DNA of 64,000 nucleotides from Paenibacillus popilliae ATCC 14706 (GCF_000315235.1 NZ_BALG01000256.1:1-64000), one strand, 5' to 3'. Positions 20,898-30,621 are shown, counted from the first letter of the stretch. Program-made: numbers and translations. The notes: generated by a model not told the origin, from the sequence alone.

Positions 20898-22349
20898 ATG
20901 AAGGCAACAGAAGATAATCGGCAGTCCGGGCTGCGCCGCAGCCTGAAGACCCGCCATATTACGATGATCGCGCTTGGAGGCTCCATCGGCACAGGGCTGT
21001 TCCTGGCCAGCGGCGGAGCCATCGCCCAAGCGGGACCGGGCGGCGCGCTCTTCGCCTATATTGCCGTCGGCATCATGGTCTATTTCCTGATGACCAGTCT
21101 GGGCGAGCTGGCAACCTATATGCCAGATCCCGGATCGTTCAGCACCTATGCGACCCGCTTCGTCGATCCGTCGTTCGGATTCGCGCTCGGCTGGAATTTC
21201 TGGTTCAACTGGGCGATTACGATCGCTTCGGAGCTGGTGGCCGCTACGCTCATCATCAAATACTGGTTCCCTGACAGCAATTCATTTTTATGGAGTCTGC
21301 TGTTCCTCAGCATCATTTTCCTGCTAAATTTTTTGTCTGTCAAAAGCTACGGGGAGTCCGAATATTGGTTCGCGATTATTAAAATCGCGACGGTCCTTAT
21401 TTTCCTCGCGGTCGGCGTGCTTATGATCTTCGGCATCCTGGGCAGCGAACGCGTTGGCTTCGAAAATTTCCGGATCGGAGATGGTCCATTCCACGGCGGA
21501 TTCTTCGCGGTGCTCGGCGTCTTCATGGCGGCAGGGTACTCGTTCCAGGGCACAGAGCTCGTAGGGGTTGCCGCCGGCGAGAGCGAGAATCCGCGCGAGA
21601 GTGTGCCGCGCGCCATCCGGCAGGTATTCTGGCGGATCCTGCTGTTCTACGTGTGCGCTATCTTCGTCATCGCACTGCTGATTCCGTACACGCATCCGAG
21701 CCTGCTGGCCAGTGATCTGAACAGTATCAACACGAGCCCGTTCACGCTCGTCTTCGAGAAGGCCGGATTCGTGTTCGCAGCCGCGATTATGAATGCCGTC
21801 ATCCTGACCTCCGTGCTGTCTGCCGGCAACTCGGGCATGTATGCCTCGACGCGCGTTCTCTGGGTTCTCGCGAAGGAAGGCAAGGCGCCCAAGTTCCTGA
21901 GCAAGCTGAACAAGCGGGGCGTGCCGATCAACGCGCTCATCGTCACGACGATTATCGGCATGCTCGCCTTCCTGGCCAGCTTCTTCGGCGACGGCGTCGT
22001 CTATATCTGGCTCCTGAACGCCTCTGGCATGTGTGGCTTCATCGCCTGGCTCGGCATCGCGGTCAGCCATTACCGCTTCCGGCGGGCCTTCGTGAAGCAG
22101 GGCCATGATCTGAAGGAATTGCCTTATAGAGCGAGATTTTTCCCGTTCGGCCCGCTGTTCGCCTTCGCGCTCTGTATGTTCGTCATTATTGGACAGAACT
22201 ATCAGGCCTTCACCGGGGAGGGCATCGACTGGAAGGGATTGTTGATGACCTATATCGGTCTTCCGATCTTCCTCTCGGTCTGGCTCGGTTACAAATGGAA
22301 GCACCGGACGAAAATGATTCCGCTGGAGGACTGCAAATTCGACTCCTGA
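20898..22349 (+). CDS. lysP: Lysine-specific permease
   Basis: 483 residues, start ATG with GCGAGGG upstream. It is an APC-family amino acid permease with about 12 membrane helices, closely resembling E. coli LysP along its length: LRRSLKTRHITMIALGGSIGTG at the N-terminus, GWNFWFNWAIT, SFQGTELVGVAAGES, LSAGNSGMYASTR and HYRFRRAFV. It should import lysine in symport with protons. The lysine riboswitch in its leader supports the substrate call independently. It is monocistronic, ended by a strong terminator. Confidence 0.95.
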   Translation: MKATEDNRQSGLRRSLKTRHITMIALGGSIGTGLFLASGGAIAQAGPGGALFAYIAVGIMVYFLMTSLGELATYMPDPGSFSTYATRFVDPSFGFALGWNFWFNWAITIASELVAATLIIKYWFPDSNSFLWSLLFLSIIFLLNFLSVKSYGESEYWFAIIKIATVLIFLAVGVLMIFGILGSERVGFENFRIGDGPFHGGFFAVLGVFMAAGYSFQGTELVGVAAGESENPRESVPRAIRQVFWRILLFYVCAIFVIALLIPYTHPSLLASDLNSINTSPFTLVFEKAGFVFAAAIMNAVILTSVLSAGNSGMYASTRVLWVLAKEGKAPKFLSKLNKRGVPINALIVTTIIGMLAFLASFFGDGVVYIWLLNASGMCGFIAWLGIAVSHYRFRRAFVKQGHDLKELPYRARFFPFGPLFAFALCMFVIIGQNYQAFTGEGIDWKGLLMTYIGLPIFLSVWLGYKWKHRTKMIPLEDCKFDS

Positions 22350-22370
22350 CCAGAATCAGTAGATGATACG

Positions 22371-22417
22371 GCCCGCTTGCGCCGGGGATTTCCCCTATAG
22401 CGCAAGCGGGCTTTTTC
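22371..22417 (+). terminator. Intrinsic terminator of lysP
   Basis: CCCGCTTGCGC and GCGCAAGCGGG form an 11-base stem followed by CTTTTT. Confidence 0.95.
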
Positions 22418-22684
22418 GGTCTCTGCAAATTGGGCAATCATGCATATCGTGTATCTATTTGATAGACCCTACGATAGCCCCACCTTAATCATTCAACGAA
22501 GACCAAAACTTTTCAAGGTTAAGCCTGTGGTGATGATTTCAGCAACGCCCCATGCTGACGGAATGACAAACGCAATTCGCTTTCGCCGGTTTCCTTATGC
22601 TGGTTTCTCAACCAAGATAACACGGTTCTAATAGACGCGCCGTTCTCGTTAATTACCTGCTCCCCCGGAGCGAATGGGAGTGAT

Positions 22685-22923
22685 GTGAAACATTTTACCA
22701 AGACGGAGATGAGCGTCGCCTTTTTATTTTTCGAGTGGGCGGCCATCATCGGATGTCTGATTTACATTCCGCAGTTCCTCGCTTCCGTGCAGACGTTGGA
22801 GGTCGTGCCGCCCTTCGCCGTCGGATCGGCGGCTTCTATGTATTGCTGACCGCCGCAGTATGCTGCATCTTTTTCTGCATTCTGACCCATATGGGGACCA
22901 AAAATAGGCCCAGCTCCGCCTGA
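22685..22923 (+). pseudogene. Frameshifted small membrane protein
   Basis: A GTG at 22685 with GGGAG four bases upstream opens a frame of 54 codons (VKHFTKTEMSV, FLFFEWAAIIGCLIYIPQF) that stops at 22849. The frame one base over continues with GGFYVLLTAAVCCIFFCIL, a second hydrophobic segment, up to 22923. Removing one base of the GGCGGC run near 22828 joins them into a protein of about 79 residues with two membrane helices. The family is unknown. The region before it (22418-22684) shows no gene. Confidence 0.4.
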
Positions 22924-22939
22924 ACGGAACCGGGGCCTT
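22900..22939 (-). terminator. Intrinsic terminator of the transglutaminase gene
   Basis: On the minus strand AGGCCCCGGTTCCG pairs with CGGAGCTGGGCCT and is followed by ATTTTTG, 27 bases past the stop codon. Confidence 0.8.
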
Positions 22940-22965
22940 ATAGAGAGGAAGAGGACTACCGTAAG

Positions 22966-24219
22966 TTAGGGCGAATCCGGAATCGTAATCTCCACGATCC
23001 GATCCACGCTGTTCGTCAGCGACGAGACGCGGTATTCCAGCGGAGCGGGAAGACCGAGCAGCGCCACCATGTCATGCAGATCCGATCGAAGCTGCAGATC
23101 GTCGCCTTCATACCGAAGCTGCATTCGCTCGCTGCCGGACGCGAGGGCCATCTGAAACCGTTCGGCCAAGGTAGAGGCATCATGAACGGTACGAGCGGCC
23201 AGAAGCACGTCCGGGCTCCATACTATCTCCAACTGGCGGGCGAAGCTGCTCAGCGCGCCGTCCCCCGCCTTCATCCGATCAACGGCCAGCGCATAGGCCC
23301 CTTCGGCAGCCGGGGCCTGGCCCGCCTCCCAAATATGATCACTCTGCATCTCTTCATCGGTGCGCAAATAATACGTATACCGGATCTGGTCGTCCCGGTT
23401 AGGCAGCGGGTCGTCCCAAGTCGCATCCAGGTGGTACCAGGAACCGTCCAGTTGCACAAGATTCCAGGCATGCAAGGTGCCGCCCGCCTCGCCCTCGATC
23501 ATTTGGCCTGGAATCCCCGCTTCTCTCAGCATGGCATATACCAGCAGCGCATAGCCTTGGCACACAGTCTTGCCCTCGGTCAGCGCTTCATACGCCGTGA
23601 ACTTGGTCATTCCCTCGTCGTAGGTGAGATGGCTTACGACATAGTCGTGTATCGCTTTCATCTTCTGATGCGGCGAATCATCCGTGGCCGTAATCTCCTG
23701 CACAATCTCATGGGCCCGGTTCAAGACGAACTGCGTTTGTTCCCGTGTTTCTCTATATTCTACATATACAGTGATAAGCGCATAATCGGCGCTCCCTTTC
23801 CATTGGAACGAATACTTGCTTACATTGTACCTGATAAACGGATCGGAATGCAGCGCGGCGGACAAAGCTTCCGTCACCTGCGCCGTCAGCGTGTCAGTGC
23901 CGCCTTCATAACGAAAAGAGGAGATCCCCTCCCGCTCCGTGAACCGTTCCTCGAACCATCTCGTCATCGCCGTCATATCATTTAGCACGACTTCGAAGGG
24001 ACGGGCTTCCACCGTCGGCCACAGGGCCAGTCCGGCCACTACGCTGACGATGAAGCAGCCCAAGAGCATAACACGCAATACGGAGAACGGGGAGCGCCGT
24101 CTTGGCCGCTTCCGGATGAACGTTCCCTCATCGTATCCCCCGCCCTCTCGCACATCTGCATCATACAATCCGCAACCCACCTTTCCATCCAGCGGTGTTC
24201 TCCGCCTTTGGTGGTTCAT
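22966..24219 (-). CDS. Membrane-anchored transglutaminase-like protein
   Basis: Up to 417 residues. The N-terminus is basic and cytoplasmic (KRPRRRS), then one membrane helix (about residues 49-67) and an extracellular region. Residues 185-275 form a transglutaminase/protease-like core: Cys220 in GKTVCQGYA, His250 in LHAWN and Asp265 in HLDATWDD give the catalytic triad. Such domains occur in bacterial surface proteins that process or cross-link peptides; the substrate is unknown. The ATG at 24219 has no convincing ribosome binding site, so the true start may be a few codons inside. It is a single gene with its own terminator. Confidence 0.85.
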   Translation of the reverse strand: MNHQRRRTPLDGKVGCGLYDADVREGGGYDEGTFIRKRPRRRSPFSVLRVMLLGCFIVSVVAGLALWPTVEARPFEVVLNDMTAMTRWFEERFTEREGISSFRYEGGTDTLTAQVTEALSAALHSDPFIRYNVSKYSFQWKGSADYALITVYVEYRETREQTQFVLNRAHEIVQEITATDDSPHQKMKAIHDYVVSHLTYDEGMTKFTAYEALTEGKTVCQGYALLVYAMLREAGIPGQMIEGEAGGTLHAWNLVQLDGSWYHLDATWDDPLPNRDDQIRYTYYLRTDEEMQSDHIWEAGQAPAAEGAYALAVDRMKAGDGALSSFARQLEIVWSPDVLLAARTVHDASTLAERFQMALASGSERMQLRYEGDDLQLRSDLHDMVALLGLPAPLEYRVSSLTNSVDRIVEITIPDSP

Positions 24220-24413
24220 ATCGTAACATATGGATTTTGCAGATGCTGTCTAGTTATGGGATGCGCTTCGCCGTTCCCGTACTCTGACCATTCTCTTCCG
24301 CTCGACAGTGTCCACCAGCAACAGTGTGGGTTCCGGCTTGTTCCGCCCGGCCATTCCCTTTCCACCTTCTTGGAAAAAGACGAGCCGTAGCGAATGGATG
24401 CGGCATTTGCCAA

Positions 24414-24452
24414 TAAAAAATGCGCAGCCGGCCGAAAAAACCGGTTGCGCAT
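24414..24452 (-). terminator. Intrinsic terminator of the alpha/beta hydrolase gene
   Basis: On the minus strand AATGCGCAACCGG pairs with CCGGCTGCGCATT and runs into TTTTATT, just past the stop at 24461. Confidence 0.9.
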
Positions 24453-24460
24453 TGCCTGAT

Positions 24461-25438
24461 TCAAGTGAATAATGTCTGCCGCGCCGCAGACGCCCGCTCC
24501 GGACAAGAACAAGGCATCTCAGCCGTCAGCCCCAAATGCCAGTGGAAGAATGGGAGCACCACCGGCCAAAAGCGGGGATCCTGCTCCGAGCAGCTATGCC
24601 CTGGACTGTCGACGAAGACGTGCTGCTGCGGAAACGCCAGCCGGGCCAGAATCCCTTCCAGTTCCCCGGCTGGGATGAAGCCGTCCCCCCGGGAATGCAC
24701 CATCAACACTGGCACCCGGCCTTTCGTCCGGGCCTCGTTGTTAGACAGCGAGCGGGCCAGATCGAGATCTTCATAGACCGCCAAGGGAATCTGAGAGCGG
24801 TACAGCCAGATGCGCGGAATGACCGTAGCGAGCGGAAAAGACGGCAGCCGCCACCGACGCAGCTCCGCAGCAACCAGAGTCAACGGGCGTGCAGGCATCG
24901 AATCCGTCACCAGCGCCTGCACGTCGAGTCCGCAATCAAGCGCCATGACGGCGCCGAAGCCGCCCAGTGAATGGCCAAGTACCCCGATTCGCTCCGGCTC
25001 GACGTCGGAACGGGTGCGCACATATCGAACCGAAGCGAGCAGGTCATCCCGGAACAGAAGCGGCGATGGAGTCTTGACCACCCCGCTGTCTCCGTGGCTG
25101 CTGACATCATACAACAGCAGATTGAAGCCGGCATCCGCCAGCGGATACGCATAGCGAAGCACGCGCTCGCGGTTCGAGCCCCATCCGTGGCAAATGATAA
25201 TGACCGGAGCACGCTTTGCCGGAGTGTTCCCCTTGCCCCAGACGAACCAGCCCTGCAGCTTGGCGCATCCGTCTAAGGAAATGCGCTCGAACGGGCGCTC
25301 CGGCTCATTCTGCACCGGCAATTGCCGCGGGGACTGGCTCTTCACCACCAGCGTCCATGTCCCTCCGGCGAGGCAGCCCAGCGCGGCCATCGCCCCCATG
25401 CTGTAGGACCAAAGATCAGTCAGCTCTATCATCTCCAT
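24461..25438 (-). CDS. Alpha/beta hydrolase with N-terminal membrane segment
   Basis: 325 residues with GGAAGG upstream; ATG codons at positions 1 and 3 both fit. A hydrophobic stretch (about 12-32) anchors or exports the protein. The hydrolase fold follows: oxyanion strand IIICHGWGSNR, nucleophile Ser157 in GHSLGG, Asp252 in SRGDGFIP and His281 in PGHSCS, all correctly spaced. It resembles serine aminopeptidase S33/COG1073 hydrolases. The substrate is not predictable. It is monocistronic. Confidence 0.85.
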   Translation of the reverse strand: MEMIELTDLWSYSMGAMAALGCLAGGTWTLVVKSQSPRQLPVQNEPERPFERISLDGCAKLQGWFVWGKGNTPAKRAPVIIICHGWGSNRERVLRYAYPLADAGFNLLLYDVSSHGDSGVVKTPSPLLFRDDLLASVRYVRTRSDVEPERIGVLGHSLGGFGAVMALDCGLDVQALVTDSMPARPLTLVAAELRRWRLPSFPLATVIPRIWLYRSQIPLAVYEDLDLARSLSNNEARTKGRVPVLMVHSRGDGFIPAGELEGILARLAFPQQHVFVDSPGHSCSEQDPRFWPVVLPFFHWHLGLTAEMPCSCPERASAARQTLFT

Positions 25439-25737
25439 ACCACCTTCCTTTCCGGTTCATCCAACCCATCGGTGCCGCAAGTCATTGTTGCATGTCCGGC
25501 ATGCCCTGGGAAGCAGCGATGTGTAGGATCACTTATGGAATAACTTCTTGTATCGGCAGCCGTCATACGGGCTATCCTTTCCGAGAACAATCACCTTTTA
25601 TTGTATATCACATGTCCAAATTTTCCTAGGTTTCCGGAACTCGGCTCTCCATTCACTCCATATGGAGGGTTGCATTTGGTTATAAATGTGCAATACGCAG
25701 GCGCAACGCTCAACCATCGGTTCAAGAGGTGATATTC

Positions 25738-25947
25738 GTGACATATGTCGATATCCGTTCCATAAGCCCGCAGTTGTTCGTGACGGTACTGTTTTTTCTG
25801 CTCATCGTGTGTCCGCTCGTCAGCCTGGGGATCGTCCGTCTTTTTCAGCAGCGTGTCAAGATCGGGTTCACATACATTGCATCCGCCGTCGTCTCCTACA
25901 TCTTCCTTCTCATCGCTGCCGCATTCGTGCATAAGACGTGGGGGTAA
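25738..25947 (+). CDS. Small two-helix membrane protein
   Basis: 69 residues from the GTG at 25738, eight bases after AAGAGG. Two hydrophobic segments (about residues 12-32 and 43-62) span the membrane. The family is not recognised; Paenibacilli carry many such small genes. A clear terminator follows at 25976. Confidence 0.65.
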   Translation: MTYVDIRSISPQLFVTVLFFLLIVCPLVSLGIVRLFQQRVKIGFTYIASAVVSYIFLLIAAAFVHKTWG

Positions 25948-25975
25948 GGGCATATCGTCCATTCCGTTCATCCGG

Positions 25976-26011
25976 AGCATCCTTTGCTGACAAGGATAGG
26001 ATGCTTTTTTT
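25976..26011 (+). terminator. Intrinsic terminator of the 69-residue membrane protein gene
   Basis: AGCATCCT and AGGATGCT form the stem, followed by seven T. Confidence 0.9.
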
Positions 26012-26128
26012 GATCCGATCGTCCCCGCATTGGCACATGCAAGAACCTGTTGCAACGGCAACAAGGCCCCCGCCGCCAACTCCACCGCCTGCTGGGCGGA
26101 GAAAAAGCGATGAGGGCTAAGCATGATA

Positions 26129-26863
26129 TCATTCGCTGCCGTCCATCTCGATAGGTGTAATTTCCAATTCAGGATCGACGGAGTCATCCTCTTGCTTCAG
26201 GGGCACAGGCTTCTTCACTTGCAAGCCCGCCTTCTCGTAGAAGTCCGATTTGAGTGTATTGAACTGCGTCGTGTAATCGTTGAACTGTCTCTTCAATTCT
26301 TCGACCTGGCGGTAGGCTTCATTCCGTTCTGCGACCGCCTTATTAATAGACTTCAGCTTCGTATCCTCCGACTTCAACTGCTCGTACAGCGACTGCTCAT
26401 GTTCAATCCACTTCTCGTAGCTCTCGAAGAGCGACTTGAATGTGTCATACCGCTTCACGTAAGCTTGATAGGCTTCTTCCGCCCGCTTCTTCAGTTCCTC
26501 TTCCTTCAGATTCGCGATGATGCCGTCCATCTCGCCAATCTGATCGCGCGCCTCGTCCAACTGGGCTTTCATCTGATCCAGCACCTGTTTGCGCTCGGCG
26601 AGCGCCTGATTTGTATTCTCGATCAGCGTCTGCACATTGCGGTTGTCCTGCTTGCCTTGATTAATAATGGAAATGTATTGCTTCTCATCTTTATCTTCAA
26701 GGGTTTTCAGCGAGCTCATCGCGGCCGGCACGTTCACTTCCGTCGACGAAGCCCTCTCGAACCGGTCGAAAATTTGCGTCGGCGGCGATGCGCCGCATCC
26801 TGCTACCGCCACGGCGATGGATAATAATGCCGCCGCTGCGCCCCCTGTTCTCAATCCTACCAC
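26129..26863 (-). CDS. YkyA-family cell-wall lipoprotein
   Basis: 244 residues from the GTG at 26863, eight bases after GGGAGG; a GTG three codons upstream is too close to that site. The signal peptide ends in a lipobox (VAGC, Cys about residue 23), so the product is lipid-anchored outside the membrane. The rest is almost entirely helical and charged, with long coiled-coil stretches, as in the YkyA-like putative cell-wall-binding lipoproteins. The start lies 24 bases after the polysaccharide deacetylase stop, so the two form an operon. Confidence 0.8.
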   Translation of the reverse strand: MVGLRTGGAAAALLSIAVAVAGCGASPPTQIFDRFERASSTEVNVPAAMSSLKTLEDKDEKQYISIINQGKQDNRNVQTLIENTNQALAERKQVLDQMKAQLDEARDQIGEMDGIIANLKEEELKKRAEEAYQAYVKRYDTFKSLFESYEKWIEHEQSLYEQLKSEDTKLKSINKAVAERNEAYRQVEELKRQFNDYTTQFNTLKSDFYEKAGLQVKKPVPLKQEDDSVDPELEITPIEMDGSE

Positions 26864-26886
26864 TCTTCGCACCTCCCTAGTTCCTG

Positions 26887-27744
26887 CTACAGACGATTGT
26901 CATGCTGGAAATTGCATACAAAGTGAGCGTTCGGATCATAGACCTCGAACTCATACCCTTTGCTCTGGATATACTCGATAATCGACGGCAAAGCTTCCAG
27001 TGTCTGCTGACGATCATGCATCAGGATGACTTCGACATCCGTCGTCAGTCCTGCCTTGACCTGCTCCAGAATCCGATTCGGCTGCCCGACATATTGCCAG
27101 TCCAGCGAATCGAGCGTCCAGTCCCACATCTTGAATCCGGCCTGCGCGATATCGCCGCGGAACGATTCCCCGATCTGCGGAGAGCTGCCGTAAGGAGCCC
27201 GGATTAGTGTTGCCGTCACGCCGGTCAGATCGTTGACGATACCCTGCGCTTCCTGGAATTCCTTGATGAAGTTGCCTGAACCGCCGCTCTGATACAGCTT
27301 ATTGTAATCATGAGACATGCTGTGAAGGCCCGGATAATGGCCGTCTTCCACGATCCGCTTCACCGCGTCGGGATAGGTTCTCATATTGTCGCCAAGCATG
27401 AAGAACGTTGCCTTGATGCCGTTCTTGTCCAACAGATCCAGTATGTCGTTCGAATACTTGCTTGGACCGTCATCAAATGTAAGATAGACGACCTTATGGG
27501 TCATGCCATTATACTCCTTCGGCACTTCCTTCTCGACCGCTGCCGAGGCGAATGCGGCTACTTCCGTGACAACCAGTTCACTGCCGGTCGCCGATGCGGT
27601 GCCGGTGCCTGTCAAACTCTTGGCGATCGAATAAACGCCGTAGCAAATACCAATAACGAGCAGCAACAAGACCGTCCGCCCGATCCATCTCTTCCTGCTC
27701 TTCCGCTTTCGTGTGTTTCTCGACATCACGTTTCGATCATTCAT
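26887..27744 (-). CDS. Membrane-anchored polysaccharide deacetylase (NodB domain)
   Basis: 285 residues with GTGGAG seven bases before the ATG. A basic N-terminus (RKRKSRKR) and one membrane helix (about 24-42) place the catalytic domain outside. NodB motifs are all present: TFDDGP (motif 1), HSMSH (motif 2, metal histidines), RAPYGS (motif 3), DWTLDSLDW (motif 4) and LMHD (motif 5). It should remove N-acetyl groups from peptidoglycan or another N-acetylated glycan, using a divalent metal. It is cotranscribed with the YkyA-like lipoprotein downstream. Confidence 0.93.
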   Translation of the reverse strand: MNDRNVMSRNTRKRKSRKRWIGRTVLLLLVIGICYGVYSIAKSLTGTGTASATGSELVVTEVAAFASAAVEKEVPKEYNGMTHKVVYLTFDDGPSKYSNDILDLLDKNGIKATFFMLGDNMRTYPDAVKRIVEDGHYPGLHSMSHDYNKLYQSGGSGNFIKEFQEAQGIVNDLTGVTATLIRAPYGSSPQIGESFRGDIAQAGFKMWDWTLDSLDWQYVGQPNRILEQVKAGLTTDVEVILMHDRQQTLEALPSIIEYIQSKGYEFEVYDPNAHFVCNFQHDNRL

Positions 27745-27785
27745 ACTCTATCTCCACTTCCTTCTCCTACTTTCGACACTACTAT

Positions 27786-27814
27786 AATATAAGTCTAGCA
27801 TTTTGGCATTACAA
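27786..27814 (-). promoter_or_regulatory. Probable sigma-A promoter of the deacetylase operon
   Basis: Reading leftward, TTGTAA and TATATT are 17 bases apart, about 40 bases before the deacetylase start codon. Confidence 0.5.
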
Positions 27815-28099
27815 AAACATGACAAAAAAGTGGAAATAAGCGGGATTAATATACAATGTTGTTACCATTTCATAGAAAAAGATATTGGTAGGAACGCGAC
27901 TGGAGAGGATAGCAGAACGAGGAGAATCTACTGAAACAAAGGGAGCGGGAAAGGAAACATAGAGTGATGTGGTGAGACGCTGACCTGTCCCTTATGCGGG
28001 ATGTAGCATTCAGGACCGCCCCAACGATTGATATTCATGGCATGTCAAAAAAATGACCCCGGAACAAATGAGGCCACTGAAAAAGTTCCTTATGCTGTA
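27815..28099. other. Intergenic stretch without a supportable gene
   Basis: About 285 bases between the deacetylase promoter and the topB terminator. No frame with a start site is visible. The segment around 28050-28090 (AATGAGGCCACTGAAAAAG) vaguely resembles an insertion-sequence end, but no transposase or partner repeat is present. Confidence 0.3.
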
Positions 28100-28148
28100 G
28101 AAAAGGTACAGCCACTCAAGAAACATGAGAAGGCCGTACCTTTTCTTA
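28100..28148 (-). terminator. Terminator of topB
   Basis: AAAAGGTAC and GTACCTTTT form the outer stem with CTC/GAG inside, 28 bases past the stop codon at 28176. Confidence 0.65.
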
Positions 28149-28175
28149 TATAATGTAAAGCATTCTTGGGCTTCT

Positions 28176-30308
28176 TTATTCGCCGTTCTGCTTCGCTAGC
28201 GCCACCTTGAGCAGGTCGCCCAGATTGTTGCCGAGCGGCTCCTGCTTCTCGAATTGCTTGACCAGCCTCCGCTCTTCATGTTTCTTGATTCTGCCGCCAC
28301 CTTCCTCCAGCTTCTCTGTAATATTGCAAGGAAGACACTGCACGAATTTGCCGGCTTTGCCGGTTTTGAACTCCATTTTTTTATGGCATTGCGGGCAGCG
28401 CCGGTTCGAGAGATTCTTCTCAGATGAGCGCCGGTACTCGCATGGTTTGTTGGAGCAGACGAGCCACTTGCCCCGCTTCCCCTTGCGCTCCATCAGCCGC
28501 GATCCGCAGTCCGGGCAATGGCTGTTCGTCAAATTATGCGGCTTATACTCCGCTTGGCTCCGCTTCACTTCGCTCACGAGCTGCTCCGTCATCTTGCGAA
28601 TGTCTGCCATGAAGGCGGACGTATGGGCCGATCCGCGGGCAATCTGCTCCAACTCCCGCTCCCACTGCGCCGTCAGCTCCGGCGAGCGAAGCTGCTCGGA
28701 CACGAGCTTGATGAGCTGGCTCCCCTTGCCGGTCGGCTGGAGTGAAGAGCCCTGGCGTTCGATCGTGTCGGAGGAGACCAGCTTCTCGATAATATCCGCC
28801 CGGGTCGCCGGCGTGCCGAGCCCGTATTTCTCCATCTGGGTAAGCAATGTGGCTTCGGTATGCCTTGCGGGCGGCTTCGTCCGTCCGTGCCGGGTGAAGA
28901 CGCGCTTCGCCTGCAGCCGCTGGCCCTGGGCAAGGCTCGGCAGGCGCTGCTCGGCCCGGCCCGCTTCATCGGCATCGTCCTCGTCATCCGCCAGATCCCA
29001 ATCGTTCTCATACGCTTTTTTCCAGCCGTTGTCGATGACCGTCTTGCCTTTCGCGTGCAATGGTTCCCCGCCCATGTCGATCGTGACCGCGACCTGCTCG
29101 TAACGGACCGGAGGCAGGAACAAGGCGAGGTAGCGGCGCGCGATCAGATCATAGAGCTTGCGCTCCTCCGGCGACAGATTGGCCAGCCGCAGCGGCTCAT
29201 CCGTCGGGATGATCGCGTGGTGGTCCGTCACCTTCGCGTCATCGACGATGCGCTTCGTCACCTGTAGCTTTCCGCGCAGGAGCGGCTTCGCGATCGCGGC
29301 GTACGGGCCGACGGCCATCGCGTCCAGCCGCTCGGGCAGCGTTCCCGTCATATCGGAAGACAGGTAGCGGCTGTCCGTGCGCGGATACGTCACCAGCTTG
29401 TGCTGCTCATATAAGCGCTGCAGCACATTCGACGTCTGCTTCGCGGAGAAGCCGTAGCGCCGGTTCGCGTCCCGCTGCAGCTCGGTCAAGTCGTAAGCGA
29501 GCGGATGCGGCTCGCTCTTCTCCGTCTTCTTCATGCCGGAGATAACCGCCTCGCGCCCTCTCAGCTTCTCAGCCAGCGCCGCCGCCTCTTCCAGCCGGAA
29601 CAGGCGGGCATCCCCGCCGGAGGCGCGCCATGCAGCCTCGAAGCCGCCGAAGTCGGCGTGAACCGTCTCATATTCCTGCGACTGGAATTCCCGAATCTCC
29701 TGCTCGCGCTTCATCAGCATCGCCAGCGTCGGCGTCTGCACCCGGCCGGCGGACAGCGGGGTATCGAACTTGGTCGTCAGCGCCCGCGTCACATTCAAGC
29801 CGATAAGCCAATCGGCCTCGGCGCGGCAGCGGGCCGATTCATACAGCCGGTCGAACGCCTTGCCGGGCTTCAATTGGCGGAAGCCCTCTCGAATCGCCTT
29901 GTCTGTCTGGGAGGAGATCCAGAGACGATAGAACGGCTTATTCCACTTCACCATCTGCATAATCCAACGAGCAAGCAGTTCCCCTTCGCGCGCCGCGTCG
30001 GTCGCGATAATGAGATCCTTCAGCTCCTGACGCTTGCAGAGCTGCTGAACGGCCTTGAACTGGTGGGATGATTCCCGCAGCACCTTCAATTTCATCCGAT
30101 CGGGAATGATCGGCAGATCCTCCAGATGCCAGGTCTGGTATTTTTTATCGTAATCTTCTGGCTCCGCCAGTCCGACGAGATGACCAAGCGCCCAGGTGAC
30201 GATATAGTCAGGACCTTCAAAATACGTTTTATGCGAGTTGCGGCATCCGAGCACGCGCGCGAGTTCCCGCGCGACCGAAGGCTTTTCTGCCAGAACGAGT
30301 GATTTCAT
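28176..30308 (-). CDS. topB: DNA topoisomerase III
   Basis: 710 residues with AAGGAAGG upstream of the ATG. It is a type IA topoisomerase that relaxes and decatenates DNA. The N-terminal Toprim domain begins LVLAEKPSVA and has IATDAAREGE (about 100-110). SAGRVQTPTL lies near 187, and the active-site Tyr308 is in LVTYPRTDSRYLS. The C-terminus has two zinc-ribbon-like units (CPDCGSRL with CSNKPCEYR, and CPQCHKKM with CLPCNI), as in Firmicute TopB. It is a single gene. Confidence 0.95.
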   Translation of the reverse strand: MKSLVLAEKPSVARELARVLGCRNSHKTYFEGPDYIVTWALGHLVGLAEPEDYDKKYQTWHLEDLPIIPDRMKLKVLRESSHQFKAVQQLCKRQELKDLIIATDAAREGELLARWIMQMVKWNKPFYRLWISSQTDKAIREGFRQLKPGKAFDRLYESARCRAEADWLIGLNVTRALTTKFDTPLSAGRVQTPTLAMLMKREQEIREFQSQEYETVHADFGGFEAAWRASGGDARLFRLEEAAALAEKLRGREAVISGMKKTEKSEPHPLAYDLTELQRDANRRYGFSAKQTSNVLQRLYEQHKLVTYPRTDSRYLSSDMTGTLPERLDAMAVGPYAAIAKPLLRGKLQVTKRIVDDAKVTDHHAIIPTDEPLRLANLSPEERKLYDLIARRYLALFLPPVRYEQVAVTIDMGGEPLHAKGKTVIDNGWKKAYENDWDLADDEDDADEAGRAEQRLPSLAQGQRLQAKRVFTRHGRTKPPARHTEATLLTQMEKYGLGTPATRADIIEKLVSSDTIERQGSSLQPTGKGSQLIKLVSEQLRSPELTAQWERELEQIARGSAHTSAFMADIRKMTEQLVSEVKRSQAEYKPHNLTNSHCPDCGSRLMERKGKRGKWLVCSNKPCEYRRSSEKNLSNRRCPQCHKKMEFKTGKAGKFVQCLPCNITEKLEEGGGRIKKHEERRLVKQFEKQEPLGNNLGDLLKVALAKQNGE

Positions 30309-30621
30309 GCGTCCATTCCTTCCTTATCCATACTCTGACCCCATTATATCATGGCGTTCAACCACAGTGCGGACCCTTACCACGTGAATAACGCGATCGG
30401 TCGCGAAGCAGCCCGGCCGACCGTATTGATCAATTAAGTTGTCCCGTGAAATTGTCCCGTGCCAGCTCCGGAGCCAGCGTCTTCGCGAGACCGAGTGCAC
30501 CGACATTCCCCCATTTCATCCGCTTTCTTTGCAGTCCTCCTCTCAGGTTGTGCTATGATAAGGGAATGGACGACCGTGGCCGGAACGCTGCGGCCCCTTT
30601 TGCAAGGAGGGATTCTACGCC
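30309..30621. other. Intergenic stretch between topB and the traX-like gene
   Basis: About 310 bases between divergent genes. A short direct repeat TTGTCCCGTG occurs at 30439-30448 and 30452-30461. The ribosome binding site of the next gene (AAGGAGG, 30604-30610) is at the right edge. I see no gene here. Confidence 0.4.

Noticed and set aside
25591-26187. Minus-strand frame of 198 codons
   Set aside because: It runs antisense to the 69-residue membrane protein and its terminator, and shows no domain or start site.
28020-28095. Possible insertion-sequence end before topB
   Set aside because: Only a loose resemblance (CCACTGAAAAAG); no transposase fragment or paired terminal repeat nearby.
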